Program-made: the position numbers and the translations under genes
Source of the DNA: Chlamydiota bacterium
GTDB lineage: Bacteria > Chlamydiota > Chlamydiia > Chlamydiales > Rhabdochlamydiaceae
Assembly (NCBI GenBank): GCA_013286595.1
Contig: JABDFI010000003.1
Coordinates: 1 to 64,000 of the forward strand
Reading direction: 5' to 3'
Length of the DNA: 64,000 nucleotides
The notes under the pieces: generated by a model
What the model was told of the DNA's origin: nothing
The model's input: the letters and a program-made list of their open reading frames with translations, nothing else
The model's database searches: none
In this document: piece after piece, positions 1 to 10,117 of the stretch
Layout: the number at the start of each line of letters is the position of its first letter
How positions within the stretch are numbered: the stretch's first letter is position 1

Positions 1-61
1 AATAAACGCCTCAGAAAACAAATGGGCCAAGGCACTCGGGTAAAAATTGTACAAAGTCGAG
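1..61. repeat. Right half of dispersed repeat D (…CAGAAAACAAATgGGCCaAGGCACTCGGGTAAAAATTGTACAAAGTCGAG), truncated by the window edge
   Basis: Nearly identical to 32552-32602; ends directly before the mgtA stop codon at 62-64. Confidence 0.85.
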
Positions 62-2548
62 TTAGTAAGAAGAATAACGTTTGTAGAACCATTTCTTGAT
101 TATTTCGACCATCATTAAGTACACGATCACCATGATTGCCAGGATTAAAAAGAATAATGGCGGAGGTGCGACAAATTTGAAAAACTTCCCTAAAGGAGTG
201 AAGGGGAGCAAAACAGCGAATGCCACTACTAAGAGTGAACAAACAGTCAACCAGGGATTGGGGTAGCTTTTTAAAGGGTTTTTGCGCGTACGGATGATAA
301 AGATAACAAGTACCTGAGTAGCCAGCGACTCGATGAACCAGCCTGTATGAAAAAGAGCCTCTTCAGCTTGAAAAATTGTGATCATGATGTAAAAGGTCAG
401 AAAATCAAAGATGGAACTGATCGGGCCAATGATCAGCATGAACTTGCGAACATAGTTAATGTCCCATTTCCTGGGGCGCACCAGGTATTCTTCGTCGACA
501 TTGTCCAAGGGGATTGGGATTTCGGATACATCATAAAGCATGTTGTTAAGTAAAATTTGCGTGGGAAGCATGGGAAGAAAGGGAAGAAACAAGGATCCAC
601 CAGCCATACTGAACATGTTGCCGAAATTGGAACTGGTCCCCATCATGATATACTTCATCGTGTTGCCCAGGGTACGCCGCCCTTCAATGATTCCACTCTG
701 GAGTACGCTCAAGTCCTGTTCTAAAAGAATCATTTCTGCTGCGTCTTTAGCGACATCAACGGCGCTATCCACAGATATGCCAATATCTGCCGAGTGAAGT
801 GATGGAGCATCATTAATCCCATCCCCAAGATATCCAACAGTATGGCCTCGCTTCTTTAAAGCTAGAATGATCCGATTTTTCTGGGCCGGATCAACACGAC
901 AGAATAGGTTAACATTTTCTACCTGCTCCAATAAGGCTTGATCATCCATTTTTAGAATATCCGTTCCAGTCAGAATCCCCGTGATCGGCAATCCCAACTG
1001 TCTGCAAACATGTTCGGTCACAAGTGCATTATCGCCGGTCACTATCTTGACGGAGACTTGACTTGCAGCAAGGTCTGCCAACGCCTTCTTTGCACTATCT
1101 TTAGGTGGATCAAGAAACGCGACAAATCCTGAAAACACAAGTTTTGCTTCATCACTTACTACAATATGCGGGAAATTGGCTTCTTCCTGATACCAGGCAA
1201 TCCCAAGCACTCGGAATCCCTCCCTTCCTAGAGAGTCAAATAATGTTCGCAGGGTTGCCATTGCGGCATCATCTAATGGATGCAGATCCGTATCGCTTTC
1301 TCGCTCATATCTTGTGCTAAGACGCAAGATATCCTCTGGTGCCCCTTTCACTACAAGTATTCTTTTCTGTCCATTATCAACCAGCACCGAAACTCGACGA
1401 CGTTCAAAGTCAAATGGAACCTCATCGATTTTCCGCCAGCCGGTGATATCGATATCTTTTTGTTCCAAGATCGCATCATCCAAAGGACTTTTCAATCCTG
1501 TTTCAAAAAAACTGTTCAGATAAGCTAATTCTAAAACTCTCTTGCTGTCACGTCCTAGTCCGTCGATATGTCGCTCTAAATGAATACGCGCTTCGGTAAG
1601 TGTACCGGTTTTATCTGTACATAGTACATCCATGCTTCCTAGGTTTTGTATAGAAGCTAGCTGTTTAACAATGACTCGTTTGGCCGCCATACGCTTTGCC
1701 CCCCTGGCCAGGGTCACTGAAATGATCATAGGAAGCAGTTCCGGAGTTAATCCGACCGCAAGTGCTACGGCAAAGATAAAGGATTCGAGCCATGGTCTGT
1801 GGAGGAATGCGTTGACTAAAAGAACAAACAATACCAGGAAGATTGTGAAACGCGTGATAAGGAGACCAAAGTTGCGAATTCCTTGTTCAAATGCGGTCGG
1901 AGGAGCCTTGGCAATAAGGCTGTCAGCAATATTACCAAGAACTGTATGTGCACCCGTGTTGCAAATCAATACTTTTGCTGTTCCGCTGACTACCGAAGTG
2001 CCTTGTAGTACAGTGTTAGTGGCTGATAGGATTTCGGCCTGATCAGGTGATTCGTTCGGCATTTTCTCGACCGGATAGGGTTCCCCAGTAAGAGAGGCCT
2101 GATTCACAAAAAAGTCCTTTGCTTCCACTATGCGCCCATCACCGGGAACCAGGTCGCCTGCTGCAAGTAGTACAATATCTCCAGGAACTAGCGAGGGAAG
2201 AGGAATCTCCTGAGGCTTTCCGTCTCGCAGAGCCTGCACATGTACGGTCACGGAATGGCGTAATTTCTCGGCTTCTTTACCGGCTTTGTATTCCTGAATA
2301 AAATCCAGTGTTATGCTCATGAGAACAATAAGCACAATAATGATAAAGCTAGTGATATCACCGGTGAAGGCTGATATTGTGCTGGCGATGAGCAGAATAA
2401 TTACAAGTGGGTTTTTAAACTTAGCCAGAAACTGAAATAGCAATGCGCTTCTTCGCTGTTGATGAAATAGATTGGGGCCATAACGCGTTAGGCGTTCAGC
2501 TGCCTCACTGCTTGTCAACCCTGCTGGGGTTGTCTTATAGTATTCCAA
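62..2548 (-). CDS. mgtA: Magnesium-translocating P-type ATPase (MgtA/MgtB type)
   Basis: 828 aa; DKTGTLT phosphorylation motif, TGDNALV, GDGINDAPSL, C-terminal TM domain typical of P3B Mg2+ ATPases. Confidence 0.9.
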   Translation of the reverse strand: MEYYKTTPAGLTSSEAAERLTRYGPNLFHQQRRSALLFQFLAKFKNPLVIILLIASTISAFTGDITSFIIIVLIVLMSITLDFIQEYKAGKEAEKLRHSVTVHVQALRDGKPQEIPLPSLVPGDIVLLAAGDLVPGDGRIVEAKDFFVNQASLTGEPYPVEKMPNESPDQAEILSATNTVLQGTSVVSGTAKVLICNTGAHTVLGNIADSLIAKAPPTAFEQGIRNFGLLITRFTIFLVLFVLLVNAFLHRPWLESFIFAVALAVGLTPELLPMIISVTLARGAKRMAAKRVIVKQLASIQNLGSMDVLCTDKTGTLTEARIHLERHIDGLGRDSKRVLELAYLNSFFETGLKSPLDDAILEQKDIDITGWRKIDEVPFDFERRRVSVLVDNGQKRILVVKGAPEDILRLSTRYERESDTDLHPLDDAAMATLRTLFDSLGREGFRVLGIAWYQEEANFPHIVVSDEAKLVFSGFVAFLDPPKDSAKKALADLAASQVSVKIVTGDNALVTEHVCRQLGLPITGILTGTDILKMDDQALLEQVENVNLFCRVDPAQKNRIILALKKRGHTVGYLGDGINDAPSLHSADIGISVDSAVDVAKDAAEMILLEQDLSVLQSGIIEGRRTLGNTMKYIMMGTSSNFGNMFSMAGGSLFLPFLPMLPTQILLNNMLYDVSEIPIPLDNVDEEYLVRPRKWDINYVRKFMLIIGPISSIFDFLTFYIMITIFQAEEALFHTGWFIESLATQVLVIFIIRTRKNPLKSYPNPWLTVCSLLVVAFAVLLPFTPLGKFFKFVAPPPLFFLILAIMVIVYLMMVEIIKKWFYKRYSSY

Positions 2549-2604
2549 TAAGGCTGCTACTTTCTGTTGCCAAAAAGAGGGGGGATTGGCAGAAGGCTCT
2601 ATAT

Positions 2605-2765
2605 TAACCCAACTTGCCCCCTATCTTGCCCGAAGGACTGAGCGAAACCCACGAGATACAAGATTCTCGACAAAGCCAAGGTAGTTCACCTTGGCGAGGA
2701 GAGAAGCGCAGTAGATCGTGTGTTGCAGCCAGTCCTTCGGGCAAGATAGGGGGCAAGTTGGGTTA
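2605..2765. repeat. MITE-like element A, copy 1 (161 bp, ~36-bp terminal inverted repeats)
   Basis: TAACCCAACTTGCCCCCTATCTTGCCCGAAGGACTG at 2605-2640 is the reverse complement of 2730-2765; interior AAGCCAAGGTAGTTCACCTTGGCGA is shared with copy 2 at 48414-48575. Confidence 0.85.
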
Positions 2766-2766
2766 T

Positions 2767-2954
2767 TAGACATCTTGCGTAACCTCATTTACTCATTAAA
2801 ACCAAATATTTTCTGTCTAATTTTTATATCGTCATCTCAGCGACTTACCAAAGTCGCTTCGCCTCCGCTACCCGAATCTACTACCGTAGATTCTAAAAAT
2901 TTGCCTAGAAAATCTTTGATTTTTCTGAGCAAAGCAGGTTACGCAAGATGTCTA
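2767..2954. repeat. 188-bp inverted-repeat element with 19-bp perfect termini, next to element A
   Basis: TAGACATCTTGCGTAACCT (2767-2785) versus AGGTTACGCAAGATGTCTA (2936-2954); interior hairpins AGCGACT..AGTCGCT and GAATCTA..TAGATTC. Confidence 0.75.
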
Positions 2955-3167
2955 TTCATCATGCAAACCTTTCTATTTAGAAAATGTCTCTTATCATGCG
3001 CGCGTTTAGGTTTTGCACTTTATTAACGTTATTTTGTTTTTTTATTGAACTTTTATCCTATTTTTTTAGATATAACATTTGGAGAGATTTATTTTTAGCT
3101 AGTTTGTGTTTATAAAAAAATAATGAAAAAACATTTATCATCGTCCTGAATGACGAAGGCGCTATGC

Positions 3168-4370
3168 ATGAAACCACTTCCGCGTATCCTGGTGATCAAT
3201 GGTGGCTCTTCGAGCATCAAGTTTGCGCTGTTTGAGGCGGAAGATTCTCTTCGACGGCTTCTAGAGGGTGCGATCGAGAGGATTGGCTTGGGGGATGCTG
3301 CTTTGCGGGTGAAAGGCCTCGATCCGGCGGACAACTTCTTACGGACAATGAATGTTCCGGATCACACCACAGCTGTGGGCGTCTTGATGGATTGGATCGA
3401 GCAGCGCTGTCAGAAGGATGCATTGATCGCCGTAGGGCATCGGGTAGTGCATGGCGGTCCCAAGTATTGGAAGCCGGAGCGAATCACAGCGGAAATGATC
3501 CAGGAATTACATAGGATTAGTTCATTTGATCCTGAACATATGCCTGAGGAAATTCAATTGATCGAGGCATTTTATCACCGATTTCCCCAAGTGACTCAAG
3601 TGGCGTGTTTCGACACAGCTTTTCATCATGATCTGCCACGTGTTGCTAAAATGTTGGCACTTCCGCGTTGCTTTGAGAAGAAAGGGATAAGACGGTATGG
3701 ATTTCACGGGGTGTCATATGAGTTTTTAATGGGGGAGTTAGCTCGCGTGGCCGGACCAGAAGCAGAGCAGGGGCGAGTCATTCTGGCTCACTTAGGCAAT
3801 GGGGCAAGTCTGGCGGCGGTAAAGGATGGCAAATCCATAGATACAAGCATGGGTTTCACACCGACAGCAGGGGTGCCGATGAGCACTCGTTCAGGAGATC
3901 TCGATCCAGGGCTGGTTTTATATCTGGCGAACACCGAAGGATTCGACGCAAAGAGATTCAATGAGATAGTCAATTTCGAGTCGGGGTTACTCGGTGTATC
4001 GGAGACCAGTTCCGACATGCAGGATTTGTTGAAGATGGAAACGGAGGACATCAGGGCTGCTGAAGCGGTAGCACTGTTTTGTTATCAGGTCAAAAAATGG
4101 ATCGGCGCATTCGCAGCGGCTTTAGGTGGAATAGACACGTTGGTATTCACTGGGGGCATTGGGGAGAAAGCGCCTGTCGTACGGACCAGGATTTGCGAAG
4201 GGTTGCGATTCCTTGGAATCGAACTCGAAGAAAAACGTAACACGGCCAACAAGGACATTATCTCCACGAATGATAGTCGGGTTCAAGTTCGCGTTATTTG
4301 TACGGACGAAGAAATAATGATAGCGGAGACTGCTTATCGCCTTCTAGGCTTTGGAAAAGGAAAACAATGA
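3168..4370 (+). CDS. ackA: Acetate kinase
   Basis: [49 protein letters not shown] motifs; ORF track begins at 3150 but ATG 3168 ([12 protein letters not shown]) fits better. Confidence 0.95.
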   Translation: MKPLPRILVINGGSSSIKFALFEAEDSLRRLLEGAIERIGLGDAALRVKGLDPADNFLRTMNVPDHTTAVGVLMDWIEQRCQKDALIAVGHRVVHGGPKYWKPERITAEMIQELHRISSFDPEHMPEEIQLIEAFYHRFPQVTQVACFDTAFHHDLPRVAKMLALPRCFEKKGIRRYGFHGVSYEFLMGELARVAGPEAEQGRVILAHLGNGASLAAVKDGKSIDTSMGFTPTAGVPMSTRSGDLDPGLVLYLANTEGFDAKRFNEIVNFESGLLGVSETSSDMQDLLKMETEDIRAAEAVALFCYQVKKWIGAFAAALGGIDTLVFTGGIGEKAPVVRTRICEGLRFLGIELEEKRNTANKDIISTNDSRVQVRVICTDEEIMIAETAYRLLGFGKGKQ

Positions 4371-6733
4371 ATACAAAAACACTTTCTCCGGAATTACTCC
4401 ACAAGATGGATGCCTACTGGCGTGCCGCCAACTATCTATCGGTTGGCCAGATTTATTTATATGATAATCCATTGCTGCAGCGACGACTTTTATTGTCTGA
4501 TGTGAAACCACTTGTGGTTGGACATTGGGGTACGACGCCAGGTCAGAACTTCATTTATGTGCACTTGAATAGGGTCATTAAGAAATATGATTTGAATATG
4601 TTCTACATCGCCGGTCCTGGCCACGGCGGTCCAGCTCTGGTGGCTAACACTTATCTCGAAGGATCCTATAGTGAAATTTATCCTGATATCAGCCAAGACG
4701 AAGCTGGAATGAAAAAGCTGTTCAAGCAATTTTCGTTTCCAAGTGGAATTTCGAGTCATGTTGCTCCGACGACGCCGGGATCGATTCACGAAGGAGGGGA
4801 GTTAGGCTATTCGCTCAGCCATGCTTTCGGAGCTATATTCGACAATCCCGATCTGATTGTCGCCTGTGTGATCGGTGATGGGGAAGCTGAAACTGGTCCG
4901 TTAGCAACTGCATGGCATTCCAATAAATTTCTCGATCCAATTACTGATGGAGCCGTATTACCGATCCTGCATCTCAATGGCTTCAAGATCAGCAATCCAA
5001 CGGTCTTAGCACGCATTGAGCATGAGGAATTAGAACAATTCTTGAGAGGTTGTGGGTGGATTCCTTATTTTGTAGAGGGCGATGTGCCAGAAGAGATGCA
5101 TCAACTCATGGCTGGTACGTTAGAAAAGGCCATTGAGGACATTCGGCACATTCAAGGCAATGCGCGAAGTAGGAATGACACAACTCGGCCACGATGGCCT
5201 TTGATCGTTTTGAAATCACCTAAGGGCTGGACAGGACCTAAAAGTGTCGATGGGCTGCAAATTGAAGGGACGTTCCGATCGCACCAGGTGCCGATTTTAG
5301 TGAATGCCGAGCATCCAGAGAAAGTTCAACAACTTGAAAGTTGGATGAAAAGCTACAAGGCAGAAGAGCTGTTTGATGAGAAGGGAAAGCTCATTCCGGA
5401 GTTGGCTGAGCTTGCGCCTAAGGGCAACCGGCGAATGGGCGCCAACCCTCACTCTAACGGAGGTTTGCTGCTACGTGATTTGCGAATGCCGGACTTTCAT
5501 GAACACGCAGTACATGTTCCAACTCCTGGCTCTGTCGATGGCCAAGATACGCTCATTCTAGGTAAGTTCTTGCGCGATGTGGTCAAGCTGAATCAGGATC
5601 AGCGCAATTTCCGGATTTTTGGCCCCGATGAGACAGTCTCGAATCTTTTGGGCGCAGTCTTTGAAGTCACTAACCGCCAGTGGGACGCCAGGGAGGTTGA
5701 AAATGATGAATTTCTTGCTCCCGCAGGACTAGTGCTAGATTCGATGCTGAGCGAGCATCAATGTCAGGGGTGGTTGGAAGGGTATCTACTTACAGGGCGA
5801 CACGGGCTATTCAATAGTTACGAAGCATTCATTCGCATCGTCGATTCGATGTTCAGTCAGCATGCGAAGTGGCTCAAGGTATGCTTGGAACTGCCTTGGC
5901 GACGGAAAATCGCATCTCTGAATTATTTGCTCGCCTCCCACGTCTGGCAGCAGGATCACAACGGTTTCACGCATCAAGATCCGGGCTTTCTCGATCATGT
6001 TATCAATAAGAAAGCCACTATCGTCCGCGTTTATCTACCGCCCGATGCCAATTGCTTACTGTCTGTCTTTGATCATTGCTTGCGCAGTAGGAATTACGTC
6101 AACGTGGTAGTGGCTGGAAAACATGCACTGCCGCAATGGCTACCCATAGATGCAGCAGAGATCCATTGTACTGAAGGAATTGGCATTTGGCAATGGGCTA
6201 GCAATGACCAAGATGTAGAACCTGACGTAGTGATGGGGTGTTGTGGAGATACGCCCACTTTGGAGATCTTGGCTGCTGTCTCAATTCTTCGTGAGCATTT
6301 GCCCCATTTAAAAATCCGCGTAGTCAATGTCGTCGATCTGATGAAGTTGCAATCCCAGAGCGAACACCCGCATGGACTTTCTGACATGGATTACGATTCT
6401 CTTTTCACTAAAGATAAGCACATCATTTTTGCCTTTCATGGATACCCCACACTGGTTCACCGACTGACTTACCGCAGAGCTAACCGCAATTTGCATGTCC
6501 GAGGCTACAAGGAAGAAGGTACGATCACGACGGCCTTTGATATTCGCGTGCAGAATGATCTGGATCGTTTTCATCTTGTGCAAGACGTGATTGATCGGCT
6601 GCCAGAGTTAGGCGCTAAGGGGGCCTATTTGAAGCAAAAGATGCAGAATAAACTCATCGAGCATAAGCACTACATCGACAAGCATGGCCAAGATATGCCG
6701 GAAATCCGGAATTGGAAATGGAACTGCAAATGA
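4367..6733 (+). CDS. xfp: Xylulose-5-phosphate/fructose-6-phosphate phosphoketolase
   Basis: Phosphoketolase signatures ([56 protein letters not shown]); ATG at 4367 overlaps the ackA TGA at 4368-4370. Confidence 0.95.
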   Translation: MNTKTLSPELLHKMDAYWRAANYLSVGQIYLYDNPLLQRRLLLSDVKPLVVGHWGTTPGQNFIYVHLNRVIKKYDLNMFYIAGPGHGGPALVANTYLEGSYSEIYPDISQDEAGMKKLFKQFSFPSGISSHVAPTTPGSIHEGGELGYSLSHAFGAIFDNPDLIVACVIGDGEAETGPLATAWHSNKFLDPITDGAVLPILHLNGFKISNPTVLARIEHEELEQFLRGCGWIPYFVEGDVPEEMHQLMAGTLEKAIEDIRHIQGNARSRNDTTRPRWPLIVLKSPKGWTGPKSVDGLQIEGTFRSHQVPILVNAEHPEKVQQLESWMKSYKAEELFDEKGKLIPELAELAPKGNRRMGANPHSNGGLLLRDLRMPDFHEHAVHVPTPGSVDGQDTLILGKFLRDVVKLNQDQRNFRIFGPDETVSNLLGAVFEVTNRQWDAREVENDEFLAPAGLVLDSMLSEHQCQGWLEGYLLTGRHGLFNSYEAFIRIVDSMFSQHAKWLKVCLELPWRRKIASLNYLLASHVWQQDHNGFTHQDPGFLDHVINKKATIVRVYLPPDANCLLSVFDHCLRSRNYVNVVVAGKHALPQWLPIDAAEIHCTEGIGIWQWASNDQDVEPDVVMGCCGDTPTLEILAAVSILREHLPHLKIRVVNVVDLMKLQSQSEHPHGLSDMDYDSLFTKDKHIIFAFHGYPTLVHRLTYRRANRNLHVRGYKEEGTITTAFDIRVQNDLDRFHLVQDVIDRLPELGAKGAYLKQKMQNKLIEHKHYIDKHGQDMPEIRNWKWNCK

Positions 6734-6760
6734 ATCTATTTGTGTAAACATGGAGAGTAT

Positions 6761-6973
6761 ATGTCACGTAAAAAAAAGAAAGAAAAATCTGAAGATCCTA
6801 AGCCTCTTAATTTTGATCAGGATACAGAAAAAGGGCCTAGTGATCATTTAGAAAAACCATACATGACACCGGAAGATAAAAGAGGCGACAATGAAGATTA
6901 TCAATATTACGAACAAGAAGAATCTCTCAGTCCAGAAGAAACAAAAAAACGAAAAGAAGAAGATACTTTCTAA
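6761..6973 (+). CDS. Small highly charged hypothetical protein
   Basis: ATG at 6761 preceded by GGAGAG; between xfp and the H+-ATPase, same strand. Confidence 0.55.
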   Translation: MSRKKKKEKSEDPKPLNFDQDTEKGPSDHLEKPYMTPEDKRGDNEDYQYYEQEESLSPEETKKRKEEDTF

Positions 6974-6993
6974 CGAGGCAATTACCTCTAACG
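6971..6993. repeat. Short palindromic repeat TAACG-AGGCAATTACCTC-TAACG
   Basis: Same 23-mer, one base different, at 30458-30480. Confidence 0.7.
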
Positions 6994-7004
6994 GCTAATC
7001 ATTA

Positions 7005-9497
7005 ATGAGATCGAATGTAAATAAAATCGATGTTAAACCCAATGAGCATGAAGATCTGAAATCCCTTCCTCTAGAAGAGGTGAAGAAAAAATTAGCCTTT
7101 TCTCCGGATGGACTTAGTGAGGCCGAGGCAGCAAAACGGCTGACTCAATATGGGCCTAACGAGATCGAAGAAAAAAAAACGAATCCGTTTTTAAAATTCC
7201 TCACCTATTTTTGGGGACCTATTCCATGGATGATTGAAATAGCGGTGGTTCTATCAGTGATAGTTCGTCACTGGCCAGATTTTGCCATTATCCTCCTACT
7301 GCTTTTTTCTAACGCAGTCGTCGGATTCTGGGAAGAACACAAGGCAGCCAACGCCATTGCTGCCCTGAAAGCCCAGCTTGCGGTTAAGGCTCGAGTGAGG
7401 CGTGATGGAAAATGGAGCATTCCGGCATCACGTGAGTTAGTCCCAGGAGACGTCATCCGATTGCGTTCAGGTGACATTGTGCCTGCGGATGCAAGGCTTT
7501 TGGACGGTGATCCAGTAGAAGTGGATCAATCTGCGTTGACAGGAGAGTCATTGCCTGTTACGCGCAAATCTGGCGAGGCGGTGTTCTCCGGGTCGATTGT
7601 ACGGCAAGGAGAAATTGGTGCATTAGTCTACGGAACTGGTATGAATACCTACTTTGGCAAGACGGCACAACTAGTACAGGAAGCGCACAGTGTTAGTCAT
7701 TTTCAAAAAGCGGTTTTGAAGATCGGTAATTACTTGATCATCCTCGCAGGCGTTTTGGTTGCGGGAATCATAACCGTCGCGATCTTCCGAGGCGATCCGC
7801 TCCTCACCACACTGCAGTTCGCCTTAGTCTTGACCGTGGCTTCTATTCCTGTAGCCATGCCGACCGTATTATCGGTGACGATGGCAGTTGGCTCACGCCT
7901 GCTCGCTAAAAAACAAGCGATTGTTAGCAGGTTAGTGTCCATCGAAGAATTGGCTGGCGTGGATATACTGTGCGCCGACAAGACCGGCACTTTAACCCAA
8001 AATAAGCTAACACTCGGGGATCCGTTCAGTGTGAACAATATCCCCACCGAGCAAGTGATTCTCAATGCTGCTCTTGCATCGCGTACGGAGAATAACGACA
8101 CCATTGATCTTGCCGTTTTAAGTGGCTTGAAAAACAAAGATGCATTGAAGGGTTATCAAATGATCCATTTCCAGCCATTCGATGCAGTGCATAAACGCAC
8201 TGAAGCCACTATCAAAGACCAAAACGGAAAAGAGTTCAAGGTGACTAAGGGCGCGCCGCAAGTGATTTTGGCCTTATCAGCTAATGTGGCCCAAGTGAAG
8301 GCCTCAGTCGAAAAAGCAGTCGATGAATTCGCTGCGCGCGGCTTTCGGTCACTCGGTGTCGCGAAGGACGATGGAGGCGGGTGGCAACTTCTTGGTGTAC
8401 TACCTCTATTCGATCCTCCACGAGAAGATGCCAAAGCAACGATTGCTACTGCAGCTCAAATGGGAGTGAAAGTCAAGATGGTCACAGGCGATCAACTGGC
8501 CATTGCCAAGGAGACTGCCAAAAAATTAGGGATGGGCTCAGACATTCTCGATGCTACAGGCCTTGGCGACGTAAAGAAGCAAGAGCCATCTCAAGTTGCC
8601 GAGGCGATCGAAAAAGCTGACGGTTTTGCCCAGGTATTTCCCGAACACAAGTTTCATATTGTTGATGTCCTGCAAAAACGAGGCCATATCGTTGGCATGA
8701 CGGGCGATGGGGTGAATGACGCCCCTGCGCTGAAAAAAGCCGACTGCGGTATCGCCGTTTCAAACGCGACGGACGCGGCTCGTGCGGCAGCGGCCATCGT
8801 GCTGCTAACGCCAGGCCTTTCCGTAATCATTGATGCGATCAAGGAGAGTCGCCGCATCTTTCAACGGATGAACAGTTATGCGATTTATCGCATCTCTGAA
8901 ACGCTCCGCGTGCTGTTCTTCATGACGCTGGCTATTCTGATCTTTAATTTCTATCCATTAACTGCTGTGATGATTGTAATGCTGGCATTGCTCAACGATG
9001 GCGCCATTCTGTCCATTGCCTATGATAATGTTCACTACAAGGATCAGCCTGAAAGCTGGAACATGCGTATGGTGCTAGGAGTTGCCTCAGCGCTAGGCAT
9101 CATCGGCGTCGTGTCTTCGTTCGGTTTATTTTATCTCGGCGAGCGCGTCTTTCATCTTGACCGTCCACATATCCAAACACTGATGTATTTGAAATTATCC
9201 GTAGCTGGACATCTGACGATTTTCCTGACCCGTACGCGCGGTCCGTTCTGGACCATCCGACCTGCAAATATTTTATGGGGAGCAGTTCTGGGCACGCAAA
9301 TGATAGCTACTTTGATTGCTGTTTATGGGCTGTTTATGACGCCTCTCGGCTGGAAATGGGCTGGTTTTGTTTGGGGCTATGCCATTGCAGGGTTCTTCAT
9401 AAGTGACCAAGTAAAATGGCTTGCCTATCGGATTTTAGATCCAATTAAACACAAGACATCCTCCGACTTAACATCGCAGATCTCCAAACGTGCTTAA
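7005..9497 (+). CDS. Plasma-membrane proton-efflux P-type ATPase (type IIIA)
   Basis: 830 aa; DKTGTLTQNKL, MTGDGVNDAPALKKADCGIAV, YRISETLRVLFF..NDGAILSIAYD typical of H+-ATPases. Confidence 0.92.
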   Translation: MRSNVNKIDVKPNEHEDLKSLPLEEVKKKLAFSPDGLSEAEAAKRLTQYGPNEIEEKKTNPFLKFLTYFWGPIPWMIEIAVVLSVIVRHWPDFAIILLLLFSNAVVGFWEEHKAANAIAALKAQLAVKARVRRDGKWSIPASRELVPGDVIRLRSGDIVPADARLLDGDPVEVDQSALTGESLPVTRKSGEAVFSGSIVRQGEIGALVYGTGMNTYFGKTAQLVQEAHSVSHFQKAVLKIGNYLIILAGVLVAGIITVAIFRGDPLLTTLQFALVLTVASIPVAMPTVLSVTMAVGSRLLAKKQAIVSRLVSIEELAGVDILCADKTGTLTQNKLTLGDPFSVNNIPTEQVILNAALASRTENNDTIDLAVLSGLKNKDALKGYQMIHFQPFDAVHKRTEATIKDQNGKEFKVTKGAPQVILALSANVAQVKASVEKAVDEFAARGFRSLGVAKDDGGGWQLLGVLPLFDPPREDAKATIATAAQMGVKVKMVTGDQLAIAKETAKKLGMGSDILDATGLGDVKKQEPSQVAEAIEKADGFAQVFPEHKFHIVDVLQKRGHIVGMTGDGVNDAPALKKADCGIAVSNATDAARAAAAIVLLTPGLSVIIDAIKESRRIFQRMNSYAIYRISETLRVLFFMTLAILIFNFYPLTAVMIVMLALLNDGAILSIAYDNVHYKDQPESWNMRMVLGVASALGIIGVVSSFGLFYLGERVFHLDRPHIQTLMYLKLSVAGHLTIFLTRTRGPFWTIRPANILWGAVLGTQMIATLIAVYGLFMTPLGWKWAGFVWGYAIAGFFISDQVKWLAYRILDPIKHKTSSDLTSQISKRA

Positions 9498-9776
9498 GAA
9501 CCGTATGAGCAGCGAGGCCGCAAGGATGGTCTGGTGGATCAGGATTGGGAACAGGCTGAGCGAGAGATTCTGAAAAATAATATCATTGGAGGTTATTGCC
9601 TGTTTTCCAGAACATCAGCTAGAGGTAAATATTCAGCGGTTGGATTATTCCCACCCGTTGCCTCAAGACATGGATATTCAGTCGACCCAAGTGTTACCGA
9701 ACTAAGCGATATGTTATGCGACTGCATGGTGAACAATTTTTGCTATAGTGCTGATCGTTGGATTTCCTTTTTTTGA
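9498..9776 (+). pseudogene. Probable DUF2934-like remnant, in frame after the H+-ATPase stop
   Basis: Codons after the TAA read EPYEQRGRKDGLVDQDWEQAEREILK, resembling YEQRGR..DG....DWxQAExEI; downstream sequence is unrelated. Confidence 0.5.
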
Positions 9777-9876
9777 TAAGGCATTTTGGACAGTAGTTCT
9801 CGATAATTTTGTGCCTTTTGATACTTTGGTCCTATTTTCCCTATAAACTTTGTCAACATTGGTTGATATAAGGTCA

Positions 9877-9950
9877 TTTAGGATAATCTACGGAAGCGGT
9901 TTTTCTGGACTGTTAATCCATTGGTGCAAATTCGAATCTTGCGCCTGGAG
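9877..9950 (+). other. Degenerate tRNA-Asn(GTT)-like sequence
   Basis: 74 nt; anticodon loop CTGTTAA flanked by CTGGA/TCCAT, T-arm GCAAA-TTCGAAT-CTTGC, acceptor TTTAGGA/GCCTGGA with wobbles; about one mismatch per stem and extra T's between D-stem and anticodon stem. Confidence 0.45.
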
Positions 9951-10117
9951 TTTTTTAAGCCTCTCTTTCTGGGAAGCTTGTTGTTTTCTGAGTTTTATTT
10001 ATTTTCGTCTGTCTTTATAGTGTCTTGCTTTCATTAAGAGTTGAAAGCGCTGAGACTGATATTCATGGAATTGGTTGTCGTGTCTTGAGATAAAAAACTT
10101 ATGGTTTAAGAGGAAAA

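Noticed and set aside
1632-2042. Plus-strand ORFs antisense to mgtA (and similar antisense ORFs over groEL, fumC, H+-ATPase)
   Set aside because: Sense strand encodes clear conserved proteins; antisense frames lack recognisable motifs.
2718-3026. 102-aa plus-strand ORF
   Set aside because: Lies inside the two inverted-repeat elements; sequence is explained by repeat structure and no RBS or homology is apparent.
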